NCBI RefSeq assembly: GCF_900112185.1
Contig: NZ_FOKP01000003.1
Span: forward strand, 62,001 to 126,000
Source of the DNA: Allobosea sp. CRIB-10
Lineage (GTDB): Bacteria > Pseudomonadota > Alphaproteobacteria > Rhizobiales > Beijerinckiaceae
Direction: 5' to 3'
Length of the DNA stretch: 64,000 nucleotides
The notes beneath the pieces are model-generated. The model saw only the letters and a list, made by a program, of their open reading frames with translations. It had not been told where the DNA came from and did no database searches. A program made the position numbers and the translations under genes. Shown here in pieces: positions 15,682-23,702 of the stretch. Within the stretch, counting starts at the first letter, position 1. Every line of letters starts with the position of its first letter.

Positions 15682-16086
15682 TCAATCGAGAGCCGCGATC
15701 GCCTCGATCTCGATCAGCAGGCGCGGATCGACGAGTGCGGTGACGCCGACCATGGTGCTCGCCGGGGAAGGGCCGTCGCCGAGATATTTCATCCGCACTT
15801 TGCGGACGGCGACCGCCTTCTCGGTCGAGAGGTCGACGACATAGGTCACCAGCTTGAACACCTTGGTGAAATCGGTCCCGGCGGCGGCCAATGCCGCGGC
15901 GAGATTGGTGTAGACCTGCTCGGCCTGGGCGGCGATGTCGCCCTCCCCGACCACCTTGCCCATCGGGTCATAGGCGACCTGGCCGGAGACATGGATCTGC
16001 TTGCCGGCCGTGACGATGGCGACATGCGAATAGCCGGTCGGCGGCGAGAGCGAGGCAGGGTTGATGAGGTCGATCTTGCTGGGCAT
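15682..16086 (-). CDS. RidA/YjgF family protein
   Basis: A 134-residue protein of the RidA (YjgF/YER057c/UK114) family. Family members hydrolyse reactive enamine/imine intermediates formed by PLP enzymes. HVSGQVAYDPMGKVVGEGDI and AAQAEQVYTNLAAALAAAGT fit the family, as do VYVVDLSTEK-like strands. The Arg that binds the substrate carboxylate in true RidA is not at its usual place near the C-terminus (LVDPRLLIEIEAIAAL has one Arg), so it may belong to another Rid subgroup. The ATG at 16086 is chosen from the GGGAG before it; the longer frame overlaps sequence next to tRNA-His. Confidence 0.85.
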   Translation of the reverse strand: MPSKIDLINPASLSPPTGYSHVAIVTAGKQIHVSGQVAYDPMGKVVGEGDIAAQAEQVYTNLAAALAAAGTDFTKVFKLVTYVVDLSTEKAVAVRKVRMKYLGDGPSPASTMVGVTALVDPRLLIEIEAIAALD

Positions 16087-16185
16087 GGCGGGCTCCCTAG
16101 GCACGCGGCGCGGCGCCGCGCGGCAAGCTAGGCCAGCGCGGGGCACACGCGCAATCTCGGGAAGGACCGGAATGGAAGAGAAAGA

Positions 16186-16262
16186 TGGTACAGCCACCCC
16201 GGCTTGAACGGGGGACCTCTAGATCCACAATCTAGCGCTCTAACCAACTGAGCTATGGCTGC
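16186..16262 (-). tRNA. tRNA-His (anticodon GTG), CCA encoded, no encoded G-1
   Basis: On the minus strand a full cloverleaf folds: acceptor GCAGCCA/TGGCTGT, D-arm GCTC/GAGC, anticodon stem CTAGA/TCTAG around TTGTGGA (anticodon GTG), T-arm CCCCG-TTCAAGC-CGGGG, discriminator A73 and an encoded CCA (16188-16186). The base before G1 is T, so the G-1 that marks most bacterial tRNA-His is not encoded. A73 instead of C73 fits the unusual histidine identity set known in a group of Alphaproteobacteria. Confidence 0.95.
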
Positions 16263-16355
16263 ACGGCTTGCGCCTGATGTCGCGGCGCCTGGAAGCGGTC
16301 CGGCGACGGCGCGGAACCTAGTGCCACGCCCCGCCGAATGCAACGGCAAATACGG

Positions 16356-16381
16356 GCCGGCGCGTGGAAAACCGCGCCGGC
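16356..16381 (-). terminator. Hairpin after the long phasin-like gene
   Basis: GCCGGCGCG (16356-16364) and CGCGCCGGC (16373-16381) form a 9-bp stem, 9 nt beyond the stop at 16390. No T tract follows on the minus strand, so it may be only a transcript-stabilising hairpin. Confidence 0.4.
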
Positions 16382-16389
16382 TTGCAAAA

Positions 16390-17310
16390 TCAGCGGCGCG
16401 GCAGCTCCTGGCGGGCCGTCGCGGCGAGATCGCCGAGATGGGCGGCGAAGGATTCGTAGCTGCGACGGAAGGCCTTGGCCTGGAGCGCGACGGCGTCGGC
16501 GGCGCTCTGCGTGCGCGCCAGCGTCTCGACCTCGCTGAGCGTCGCCTTCAGCTCGGCGCAGGCATGGTCGAGCACCTTGGCCTGGACGGCGCCAAAGGCA
16601 CGCGTCAGCGCCAGGGTCGGCTCGAGCCAGGTGGAGGCCGAGAAGGTGGGAACGGCAAACGGCTTCGGCGCCTCGACCGGCTTGGCGGCAACGGGCGCAG
16701 CAGCGACAGGCGTCACGACCGGCTTGGGAGCCTCGACAAGCTTGACCGGAGCGGGAGCAGGCTTGGCCGCAGCAGGAGCTACCGACTTCACCGCAACCGG
16801 CTCGACCTTGGCAGCAACGGTCTTGGCCTCGACCGGCGCGGCAGCGGGCTTCGCAGCCGCGGCCTTGGCGGTTTCGATCTTCGCGACAGGAGCTGCGACC
16901 TTGGCGGCCGGCTTGGCGATCTTCGTCTTCTGCGGAGCGACGCGCTTGGCCGGTTCGACAGCGATCGTCGCGGCGGGCTTTGCTGCCGGCGCGGCGACAA
17001 CGGCAGGCTTCACCACCACCGGCTGCGCGACAAGCTGCGGGGCGGCGGCCGGCACGGAAACGGCGGGCTTGGGGGCAGCAGCCACGACGGCAGCGGGCTT
17101 GGCCTCGACCTTGGCGACAGGCGCAGCCGCGATCGGGGCGGCAACAGGCTTCACGTCGGCGACGGGCTTGGCGTCCAAAGGCTTGGCGTCCACGGGCTTG
17201 GACTCGAGAGCCTTGGCGGGCATGGCGGCTGCGGCCGGCTGCGGCTCGCTCAGCGCCTTGACCGGTGCGAGGCTGATCGGCGCCTTGCCGGGGATAGTCT
17301 GCTTAGCCAT
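16390..17310 (-). CDS. Phasin-like protein with long Ala/Lys/Pro-rich N-terminal region
   Basis: A 306-residue protein in two parts. Residues about 1-205 are a low-complexity Ala/Pro/Lys/Val region with many KPVAA/AKPAA-type repeats. Residues about 215-306 form a helical phasin-like domain (FSASTWLEPTLALTRAFGAV and VLDHACAELKATLSEVETLA). Phasins coat polyhydroxyalkanoate granules. PhaF-type proteins also carry an AKPAA-rich DNA-binding tail that helps distribute granules, but there the tail is C-terminal while here it is N-terminal. The ATG follows AAGGAGAAATCCG. A bona fide phasin lies 160 nt upstream on the same strand. Confidence 0.72.
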   Translation of the reverse strand: MAKQTIPGKAPISLAPVKALSEPQPAAAAMPAKALESKPVDAKPLDAKPVADVKPVAAPIAAAPVAKVEAKPAAVVAAAPKPAVSVPAAAPQLVAQPVVVKPAVVAAPAAKPAATIAVEPAKRVAPQKTKIAKPAAKVAAPVAKIETAKAAAAKPAAAPVEAKTVAAKVEPVAVKSVAPAAAKPAPAPVKLVEAPKPVVTPVAAAPVAAKPVEAPKPFAVPTFSASTWLEPTLALTRAFGAVQAKVLDHACAELKATLSEVETLARTQSAADAVALQAKAFRRSYESFAAHLGDLAATARQELPRR

Positions 17311-17470
17311 CGGATTTCTCCTTCACGGTTCCGGCAGGCGAACCTGCGCGATCGACGAAACCGGGCGCGAGCACGATCCGACGGGGCATCTTCACCCAGT
17401 CACGGAGCCATGCAGCAGCCCGGCCTCTTGGTCGTGAAAGCCCGCTCGGCGCCCGCGGGCGCTCAAGGCC

Positions 17471-17866
17471 TCACTTCAGCTTGGTCGCCTTGGCGGCGGT
17501 CTCGGCGGCCTTCTTGGCGGCGTCCTGCACGCTGGTGCCGACATCCTTGAGCTGCGTCTGCAGCGCGGCCATCTGGGCCTTGAGGAACTCGGACTGGTGC
17601 TGGAGCACCTCGTTCATGTCCTTCGACTTGACCAGCTTGTCGGCGAGATCGAACGCGGCGGCGATGTTGTTCTCGGCGTAGGACATCGCCTTCTTGGTCA
17701 TGTCCTGGACGTTGACGCGGGCCGACTCGGCCGAGCCGTGGGCGCTGTCGACAGCCTTCTGGGCGGCACCGATGAAACCGTCGAAAGCCTTGCGGGCCTG
17801 ATCAACGCTCTTCTCGGCGAATTCGCGCATTTCGGTGGGAACTTCGTAGGGAAGCTTGCCGTCCAT
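17471..17866 (-). CDS. phaP: Phasin family protein
   Basis: A 131-residue, almost wholly helical protein of the phasin family (PF09361-like). EMREFAEKSVDQARKAFDGF, then AENNIAAAFDLADKLVKSKD and NEVLQHQSEFLKAQMAALQT are characteristic. It would coat polyhydroxybutyrate granules and control their size. The ATG at 17866 has AGGAGGACCACC upstream. A perfect 28-bp palindrome containing TTGCAGTGCA lies about 60 bp upstream and may be the site for the PHB-responsive repressor PhaR. No pha synthesis genes are in the window. Confidence 0.88.
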   Translation of the reverse strand: MDGKLPYEVPTEMREFAEKSVDQARKAFDGFIGAAQKAVDSAHGSAESARVNVQDMTKKAMSYAENNIAAAFDLADKLVKSKDMNEVLQHQSEFLKAQMAALQTQLKDVGTSVQDAAKKAAETAAKATKLK

Positions 17867-17926
17867 GGTGGTCCTCCTGCGACCGGGTCCAGCGCCTTCG
17901 CCGTCTCCGACGTCACGCCGCTATTG

Positions 17927-17954
17927 TGCACTGCAATATCATTATTGCAGTGCA
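17927..17954. promoter_or_regulatory. Perfect 12-bp inverted repeat, candidate PhaR operator
   Basis: TGCACTGCAATA (17927-17938) and TATTGCAGTGCA (17943-17954) are exact reverse complements separated by TCAT. The element lies 61 bp before the phasin start and 169 bp before the histidine kinase gene. It fits the TGC-rich sites bound by PhaR-type regulators at phasin promoters. Assignment to PhaR is inference. Confidence 0.6.
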
Positions 17955-18122
17955 ATGACAACGCCACTCCGGCGAAGGAGGGCGCAGGCCATATTAACGC
18001 TGTTTGGAAACGTCAGGGGAGAGGCCGGGTTCCCACATGGATTCACGCTCCTCGCGCGGTTATTAAAGATTTGTTAGGCATATTCGCGCGGGCTGGAGTC
18101 GCCAGCAGATGAGCGGAGCGGG

Positions 18123-21122
18123 ATGAGCGAATCCGGACAGGATTGGGACGGCCTTGCCGGCGCGCTGGCGCAGGATCCTGCACTCGCGGGCTTCGCCGGC
18201 GAAGGCGCGCTGCTGCTCTGGCCCGCTGGCGGCGATGCGCCGGCCTTCGCCAATGCCGGCGGCCGGGCCCTGCTCGACGCCTTCGGCGGCGCGGCGAAGC
18301 TGCCGACGGCGACGCGCGAACGCTTGCGTCTGCTCGCCGGCGGACTTGCCTCGCCGACCGCGCTGAGGCTCGAAAGATTGCGGCTCGGCGCATCCCTGAC
18401 CGGGCTCGTGACCTGCGGCTGCAAGCGCGTCGAGACAGGCTCCGGCCCGGCGCTGGCCATCGGCGTCACCGCTTCGGAGCTGCGGCGTCTTGGCATCACC
18501 GTGCCGAAGGAACAGGCGCGCACGCCCGCCGGATCAGCCACCGCCCTTTCGAATGTGGTCGCGCCGGCCCCGGCGGAAGCGGCGAACGCGGCCGAATCGC
18601 TTGGGCAGCTACGCCGCGCCAATCTGCGCTTCCTGTGGGAAAGCGATCTCGACGGAACGCTGGTCAGCCTGTCGCAGGACTTTGCCGCGCTGGTCGGCGA
18701 AACCGCGGCGAACGCAACGCAAGGCCGCAGCTGGTCCGCCTTGCTGGCCAGCGACGTCGTCGACCTCGACGGCGACCTGGCGACGCGCCTCGCGACCTCT
18801 TCGACCTGGAGCAACCGCGCCGTGCTGTGGCGGGTCCGCCCCGGTGAAGGCGCCCGCGTCGAACTTTCGGGCTTTCCGCTGTTCGATGGCGAGCGCAATC
18901 CCGCCGGCTTCCGCGGCTTCGGCCTGGCCCGCTCGCCCCTCGACGAGGCGTTTCCAGAGCGGGAGCCTCCGAAGGAGGACGCTGCCCCGGTCGCTCCGGA
19001 GGTCGCGACTCAAGACGCCGCAATCGCAAGCTCCATCATCACGGATGAGCCTTCGGCGGAGCGCGCCGAAGCCGATGTCGTCGAAGCCGAACCTGCCGAG
19101 CCCGTCGAAGCCGCGACTCGTGGCGACGAGGGCGAAGAGCCGGCCGAGCCCGCTGCGCCGGCCGAAGCAGGCGACGCCGAAATCGAGCCCGCGACCTCGA
19201 ACGAGGCGACCCCGGCGGCAGGCACCGAAACGGACGACGAGACCCCCGTGGCCAGCGAGCCACCGCCCGCTGCCGAAGCTCCGCCGGCCAATGTCGTACC
19301 GCTGCGCAACGGCCATCTGGCAGCCGTGCGGCCGGTGCTCGAACCGTCCAAGACCCTGCTCTCCTCGGCCGAGCGCAGCGCCTTCCGCGAGATCGCCAAG
19401 GCGCTCGGCGCCCGCATCGCCGGCGAAGAGGACGAGCCCGGCGAACCACGCCTGCCCGCGGCGACGCCGCTGCGCGTCCGTGACAAGGACAAGGGCGACA
19501 CGAAAACGGAGCCGGCCGTCTCAGCTACCGCGACAACCGCTCCGCCGGCGCCCGCTGCCACGCCCGAGCCGCGCCTGCGCGTCGCCAACGCCCATGCCGA
19601 GATCCTGGACCGGCTGCCGATCGCCGTTCTCGTCAACCGCGACGAGACGGCGCTCTATGCCAACCGCACTTTGCTCGACCTGCTGGACTATGCCGATCTC
19701 GATGACCTCTCGGCGGCCGGCGGCGTCAGCAGGTTGATCAAGGGCGTGAGCCGCAGCAGCGAAGGGGCGATGATCCTGGTCGACCGCAAGGGCGGGCTGA
19801 TCAGCGTCGACGGCCGGCTCTCCAGCGTGAGCTGGCAGGGCGAGCCCGCGACGCTGATGGCCTTCCGTAACAGCGTGCCGGGCGGCGACCTCAAGATGCT
19901 GACGCCCGAAGAAGCCGAGGAGCAGGAGCTCGCAGCCGAATTCGCGGCGGAAGAGGAAGAGGCTGCTGCCCGCGTCGAGCAGCTGCGACTGGAGGGGCAG
20001 GCCAACGAATCGCGCGTTTCCGAGCTCGCCGCCATGCTCGACACCGCGACCGACGGCGTCGTCACCGTCGATGGGCGCGGGCGCATCCTCGCGCTCAACA
20101 AGAGCGCCGAGGCGCTGTTCGGCTACGACCAGCGCGAGGTCGCCGGCGAGCTCTTCACCCTGCTCTTCGCGCCGGAAAGCCATTCGCCAGCGCTCGACTA
20201 TTTGGATGGGCTGATCGGCGGCGGCGTCGCCTCGCTGATGAACGATGGCCGCGAGGTCGTCGGCCGCGTGCGCCAGGGCGGGCGCATCCCGCTGTTCATG
20301 ACCATGGGCCGCATCGCCGAGGGGCCGGACAGCAAGTTCTGTGCGGTGCTGCGCGACATCACCGCCTGGAAGAAGACCGAGGGCGAGCTGGTCGAGGCGC
20401 GCAAGGCGGCGGAGAAAGCGAGCGCCCAGAAATCCGACGTGCTCGCCAAGATCAGCCACGAGATCCGGACGCCGCTCAACGCCATCATCGGCTTCGCCGA
20501 GGTGATGGCGGAGGAGCGCTTCGGCCCGATCGAGAACGAGCGCTACAAGGAATATCTGCGCGACATCCACCAGTCCGGCGGCTACGTCATCAGCCTGGTC
20601 AACGACCTGCTCGACCTCGCCAAGATCGAGGCCGGCAAGCTCGACCTCGACTTCGGCAGCGTCAACCTCAACGACATCGCGCTCTCAGCCGTGAACCTGT
20701 TGCAGCCGGAAGCGCAGCGCGGCCGCGTCGTGCTGCGCTCGGGGCTCGCGCCGAAGCTGCCGCCGGTCGTCGCCGATGAGCGCTCACTGCGCCAGATCGT
20801 GATCAACCTGCTCTCCAATGCGGTGAAGTTCACCGATGCCGGCGGACAGGTGATCGTCTCGACCGCGCTCGGCGACCAGGGCGAGGCAATCCTGCGGGTC
20901 CGCGACACCGGCATCGGCATGGACGACGACGAGATCAAGCTGGCGCTGGAGCCCTTCCGCCAGGTGCCGACGACGCGCCGGTCCGGCGGCACCGGCCTCG
21001 GTCTGCCGCTGACCAAGGCGCTGGTCGAAGCCAACCGGGCGGCGCTGACCATCACCAGCGTCAAGAAGGAAGGCACGCTGGTAGAGGTCACCTTCCCACC
21101 GCAGCGGGTGCTGGCGAGCTGA
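18123..21122 (+). CDS. PAS-domain sensor histidine kinase (PdhS/DivJ-PleC-like)
   Basis: A 999-residue sensor kinase without obvious membrane segments, so probably cytoplasmic or polar. The N-terminal third has a degenerate sensor-like domain, then an acidic Ala/Pro/Glu-rich linker (about residues 275-440). Two PAS-like domains follow (near 490-590 and 635-750; LDTATDGVVTVDGRGRILAL, AEALFGYDQREVAGELF). The kinase core has HisKA SHEIRTPLNAIIGF (phospho-acceptor near His779), the N box NLLSNAVKFTD, the G1 box DTGIGMDDDEI and G2 GGTGLGLPLTK. No receiver domain is fused. The architecture resembles the Rhizobiales PdhS/CckA/DivJ cell-cycle kinases. No partner regulator is adjacent. The ATG at 18123 follows GGAGCGGG. 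Confidence 0.9.
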   Translation: MSESGQDWDGLAGALAQDPALAGFAGEGALLLWPAGGDAPAFANAGGRALLDAFGGAAKLPTATRERLRLLAGGLASPTALRLERLRLGASLTGLVTCGCKRVETGSGPALAIGVTASELRRLGITVPKEQARTPAGSATALSNVVAPAPAEAANAAESLGQLRRANLRFLWESDLDGTLVSLSQDFAALVGETAANATQGRSWSALLASDVVDLDGDLATRLATSSTWSNRAVLWRVRPGEGARVELSGFPLFDGERNPAGFRGFGLARSPLDEAFPEREPPKEDAAPVAPEVATQDAAIASSIITDEPSAERAEADVVEAEPAEPVEAATRGDEGEEPAEPAAPAEAGDAEIEPATSNEATPAAGTETDDETPVASEPPPAAEAPPANVVPLRNGHLAAVRPVLEPSKTLLSSAERSAFREIAKALGARIAGEEDEPGEPRLPAATPLRVRDKDKGDTKTEPAVSATATTAPPAPAATPEPRLRVANAHAEILDRLPIAVLVNRDETALYANRTLLDLLDYADLDDLSAAGGVSRLIKGVSRSSEGAMILVDRKGGLISVDGRLSSVSWQGEPATLMAFRNSVPGGDLKMLTPEEAEEQELAAEFAAEEEEAAARVEQLRLEGQANESRVSELAAMLDTATDGVVTVDGRGRILALNKSAEALFGYDQREVAGELFTLLFAPESHSPALDYLDGLIGGGVASLMNDGREVVGRVRQGGRIPLFMTMGRIAEGPDSKFCAVLRDITAWKKTEGELVEARKAAEKASAQKSDVLAKISHEIRTPLNAIIGFAEVMAEERFGPIENERYKEYLRDIHQSGGYVISLVNDLLDLAKIEAGKLDLDFGSVNLNDIALSAVNLLQPEAQRGRVVLRSGLAPKLPPVVADERSLRQIVINLLSNAVKFTDAGGQVIVSTALGDQGEAILRVRDTGIGMDDDEIKLALEPFRQVPTTRRSGGTGLGLPLTKALVEANRAALTITSVKKEGTLVEVTFPPQRVLAS

Positions 21123-21132
21123 GCGGCCTCCG

Positions 21133-21224
21133 CCGTCATTGCGAGCGTAAGCGAAGCAATCCAGGAGGACGTAAGGCGCTGCCGCTGCTGGATTGCTTCG
21201 CCGCTTCGCTCCTCGCAATGACGG
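21133..21224. repeat. Palindromic intergenic repeat (ATTGCGAG / AAGCAATCCAG type)
   Basis: An outer arm CCGTCATTGCGAG (21133-21145) pairs with CTCGCAATGACGG (21212-21224), and an inner arm GAAGCAATCCAG (21153-21164) pairs with CTGGATTGCTTC (21188-21199). The element fills the gap between the kinase and GNAT genes, which converge. Similar ATTGCGAGCG/AGCAATCC elements are common dispersed repeats in Rhizobiales chromosomes. It may also serve as the terminator for both genes. Confidence 0.8.
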
Positions 21225-21231
21225 GAATTGC

Positions 21232-21735
21232 TCAGACTTGTCTGGCGAGTGCGTGCCGATAGAGGTGACGCTCCAACTCCGGCACATAGCGCTGGCGGAT
21301 GAAGCCGGCCTTCTCGAGAACACGGCAAGAGCCGAGGTTCTCGGGGCGGGCGAAGGCCCTCAACTCTGGTAGACGGAGCCGGTCGCTCGCTTCGGCGACG
21401 CTCGCCGCCGCCAGCTCGCTCGCATAGCCCCTGCCCCAGGCCGAGGGCGCGAACCAGTAGCCGAGCTCGACGCCCCAGCCCGGATCGAACGGATCTTCGA
21501 AAAGACCTCCCCAACCCAGGATCGTTCCGTCCGCAAGGCTTCTGATCGTCCAAGGCGCATAGCCTAGCCGGCGGCGCTGCCATTCATGCCCGGCGACGTG
21601 GCGGCGGCAGGCGCGCAACGTCTCGAAATGAGCCGTGTGCCGCATCGCCTGTTTATCGCCGAGAACAGCGAAGAGCGCCGGGACGTCGGAGGGCCTCGTA
21701 GGGCGCAGCGAGAGCCGATCGGTCAGGATTTCCAT
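21232..21735 (-). CDS. GNAT family N-acetyltransferase (RimJ/RimL type)
   Basis: A 167-residue acetyltransferase. The opening ILTDRLSLRPTRPSDVPALF is typical of the RimJ/RimL subgroup that acetylates protein N-termini or small amines. The acetyl-CoA-binding motif A reads WGVELGYWFAPSAWGRGYAS, and the C-terminal part has LRAFARPENLGSCRVLEKAG, where Asn and the following helix are conserved. I choose the ATG at 21735 because AGG lies 8 nt before it; another ATG is at 21741. The substrate is unknown. It stands alone. Confidence 0.88.
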   Translation of the reverse strand: MEILTDRLSLRPTRPSDVPALFAVLGDKQAMRHTAHFETLRACRRHVAGHEWQRRRLGYAPWTIRSLADGTILGWGGLFEDPFDPGWGVELGYWFAPSAWGRGYASELAAASVAEASDRLRLPELRAFARPENLGSCRVLEKAGFIRQRYVPELERHLYRHALARQV

Positions 21736-21849
21736 TCGCATTGCCTAGCAAAAATTATGCTGGCCGGATGCAACGAGCGCGGCCCCTCGACGAGAGCAAG
21801 CCTCCGGCATGGCATAGCCGGGATCGAAGCCATATTGCGCCGGAACAGT

Positions 21850-22246
21850 CTGGCTGAAGCGGATTCTAAAGGAAAAGTATTGCACGTCTTCCGAGATGCC
21901 GCGCGCAGCAGCGCCTCCCGGGCGACCAGGTGCATTGTCTGGGCAGCTCCGCGACGCCGGCGCGCTTCCGCACATGGCCGGCGAGCGTCGATCTCGTGCC
22001 GGTAACGCTCATGTCGACCCGACAGCAAACCCGGGCCTGATCGCCGAGCGCCTGCGCAACGCCCTCCTCGTCTCGCCTTTGACGCTCGACACCGGCGCCG
22101 CGCTGAACGTGACTGCGAGCTTCGGCGTCGCCGCGATGGCATCGGCTGGCGGGAATCGGCTTGATCTGGTCGAGGAGGCGGAGCAGGCGCATTATGAGGC
22201 CAAAGCGACCGGCCGCGCCCGCGTCGTCGCGCGCACCGCCGCCTGA
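21850..22246 (+). pseudogene. Decayed diguanylate cyclase (GGDEF) remnant
   Basis: The last 65 or so codons before the stop at 22246 read like the C-terminal half of a GGDEF domain: LIAERLRNALLVSPLTLDTG, then LNVTASFGVAAM and LVEEAEQAHYEAKATGRARV. Just upstream, pieces of the preceding part appear in other frames: GKVLHVFRDAARSS (as in VLRxFAxxLR) in one, and RLPGDQVHCLGSSA in another (position of PGDxVxRxGGDEF). The GGDEF active site itself is lost and at least two frameshifts are needed to join the pieces. No start codon or upstream sensor domain is left. This is a fragment with no expected activity. Confidence 0.65.
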
Positions 22247-22372
22247 GCGGCAGCCGCAGCGGACCGCCAGGACAGCCCGCCTACGCACCGCGCGACGAGC
22301 GAAGCCGCGCATTGGCGGCCAGCGGCGCAGGCTCTAGAGTTCGCCTTCCTGTCCCAGTGTGAGCCGGCCGCC

Positions 22373-23530
22373 ATGCATTTTGCCCTGACCGAGGAGGAAG
22401 AGCTCATCCGCGAGAGCGCACGCAAGCTCGCCGGCGAGCGGCTGGCGCCGCTGGCAGAACGGCTCGACCGCGGCGAGGGACGCAGCGAGTTCCTCGCCAA
22501 TCTGAAGCTGCTCGCCGAAAACGGCTTCATGGCGCTCAACATCCAGGCCGGCTTCGGCGGCACGGAAGCCGGCACCGTCGCCTTCGCGCTGGCGCTGGAG
22601 GAACTCGCGGCCGCCTGCGCCTCGACCGCGGTCACCACCTCGGTCACCAACATGGTCGGCGAGGTGATCCAGGCGGTCGGCACCTCGCGGCAGCAGGCGG
22701 ACCATCTGCCCAAGCTCGCCGACGGCACCTACCCGGCCGGCGCCTTCTGCCTGACCGAGGCCGGAGCGGGCTCCGACCCAGCCGGCATGAAGCTGCGCGC
22801 CCGGCGCGATGGCGACGACTATGTGCTCAACGGCGAGAAGATCTACATCACCTCCGGCGAATACGCCGGGCTCTTCGTGGTCTGGGGCGTGACCAATCCC
22901 GACCTGCCCAAGGGCAAGGGCATCTCGGTCTTCCTGGTGCCTGCCAATACGCCAGGCGTCAGCGTCGGCAAGGCAGAGAAGAAGATGGGCCAGACCGGCT
23001 CGGCGACCAACACCATCCATTTCGACGGCGCGCGCGTGCCGGCAGCCAATCTGATGGGCAAGGAGAATGACGGCTTCCGGGTCGCGGTCGGCGAGCTCGC
23101 CGGCGGGCGCATCGGCGTCGCCTCGGTCTCGCTCGGCATCGCCCGGGCCGCGATGGATGCCGCAAAATCCTATGCGCGCGAGCGCAAGCAGTTCGGCCAG
23201 GCGATCTCGGAGTTCCAGGGCCTGCAGTGGCTGATTGCCGATCGCGAGCTCGACCTGCACGCGGCGCGGCTGCTCATCCTCGACGCCGCCGCGAAGAAGG
23301 ATCGCGGCGAGCCCTTCGCCAAGGAGGCCTCGATGGCCAAGCTCTTCGCCTCGGAAGCAGCGCATCGCTGCACCGACGCGGCAATCCAGATCCATGGCGG
23401 CGCCGGCTATTGCCGCGACTTCCCGGTCGAGCGCTATGCGCGCGATGCCCGCATCACCCGGATCTACGAGGGCACCTCCGAGATCCAGCGCCTGATCATC
23501 GCCCGCGAGACCTTGCGCCAGCTCGGCTGA
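22373..23530 (+). CDS. Acyl-CoA dehydrogenase
   Basis: A 385-residue FAD enzyme that introduces the alpha-beta double bond in acyl-CoA and passes electrons to ETF (the ETF-QO gene is at 45335). The N-terminal helical domain begins FALTEEEELIRESARKLAGE. The substrate/FAD motif FCLTEAGAGSDPAGMKLRA and the C-terminal QIHGGAGYCRDFPVERYARD, then RITRIYEGTSEIQRLIIAR, are classic; the Glu in YEGTSEIQ is the catalytic base of short-chain enzymes. Chain length and substrate cannot be fixed; short or branched acyl-CoA is likely. It is monocistronic, flanked by a GGDEF remnant and a repeat cluster. Confidence 0.94.
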   Translation: MHFALTEEEELIRESARKLAGERLAPLAERLDRGEGRSEFLANLKLLAENGFMALNIQAGFGGTEAGTVAFALALEELAAACASTAVTTSVTNMVGEVIQAVGTSRQQADHLPKLADGTYPAGAFCLTEAGAGSDPAGMKLRARRDGDDYVLNGEKIYITSGEYAGLFVVWGVTNPDLPKGKGISVFLVPANTPGVSVGKAEKKMGQTGSATNTIHFDGARVPAANLMGKENDGFRVAVGELAGGRIGVASVSLGIARAAMDAAKSYARERKQFGQAISEFQGLQWLIADRELDLHAARLLILDAAAKKDRGEPFAKEASMAKLFASEAAHRCTDAAIQIHGGAGYCRDFPVERYARDARITRIYEGTSEIQRLIIARETLRQLG

Positions 23531-23535
23531 GCTTC

Positions 23536-23637
23536 CTAGATCATCGCGCGTCTGAACGGACGCGGTAACGATGATCTAGCACGTTGTTATCGCATCGGAT
23601 TTGTCCGAAAAGTGGATTCCACTTTTCGGCCCGATGC
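23536..23637. repeat. Two intergenic hairpins, one with an AAAAGTGG/CCACTTTT core
   Basis: The first hairpin pairs CTAGATCATCG (23536-23546) with CGATGATCTAG (23569-23579) and has CGCGTC/GACGCG inside. The second pairs GCATCGG (23592-23598) with CCGATGC (23631-23637) around CCGAAAAGTGG / CCACTTTTCGG (23605-23615 / 23619-23629). The AAAAGTGG core recurs at 24453-24471, marking a repeat family. Confidence 0.8.
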
Positions 23638-23702
23638 TATAGAATTTTCTTCTCCGCATCCGCCGGATTCGGAGCCCCTTCCCGCTCGCCGGAATCCTGC
23701 CC

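Noticed and set aside
16255..17550. Long plus-strand frames rich in Gly, Arg, Leu and Thr opposite the phasin-like gene
   Set aside because: They are low-complexity antisense shadows of the repeat-rich minus-strand gene and have no family similarity or ribosome-binding site.
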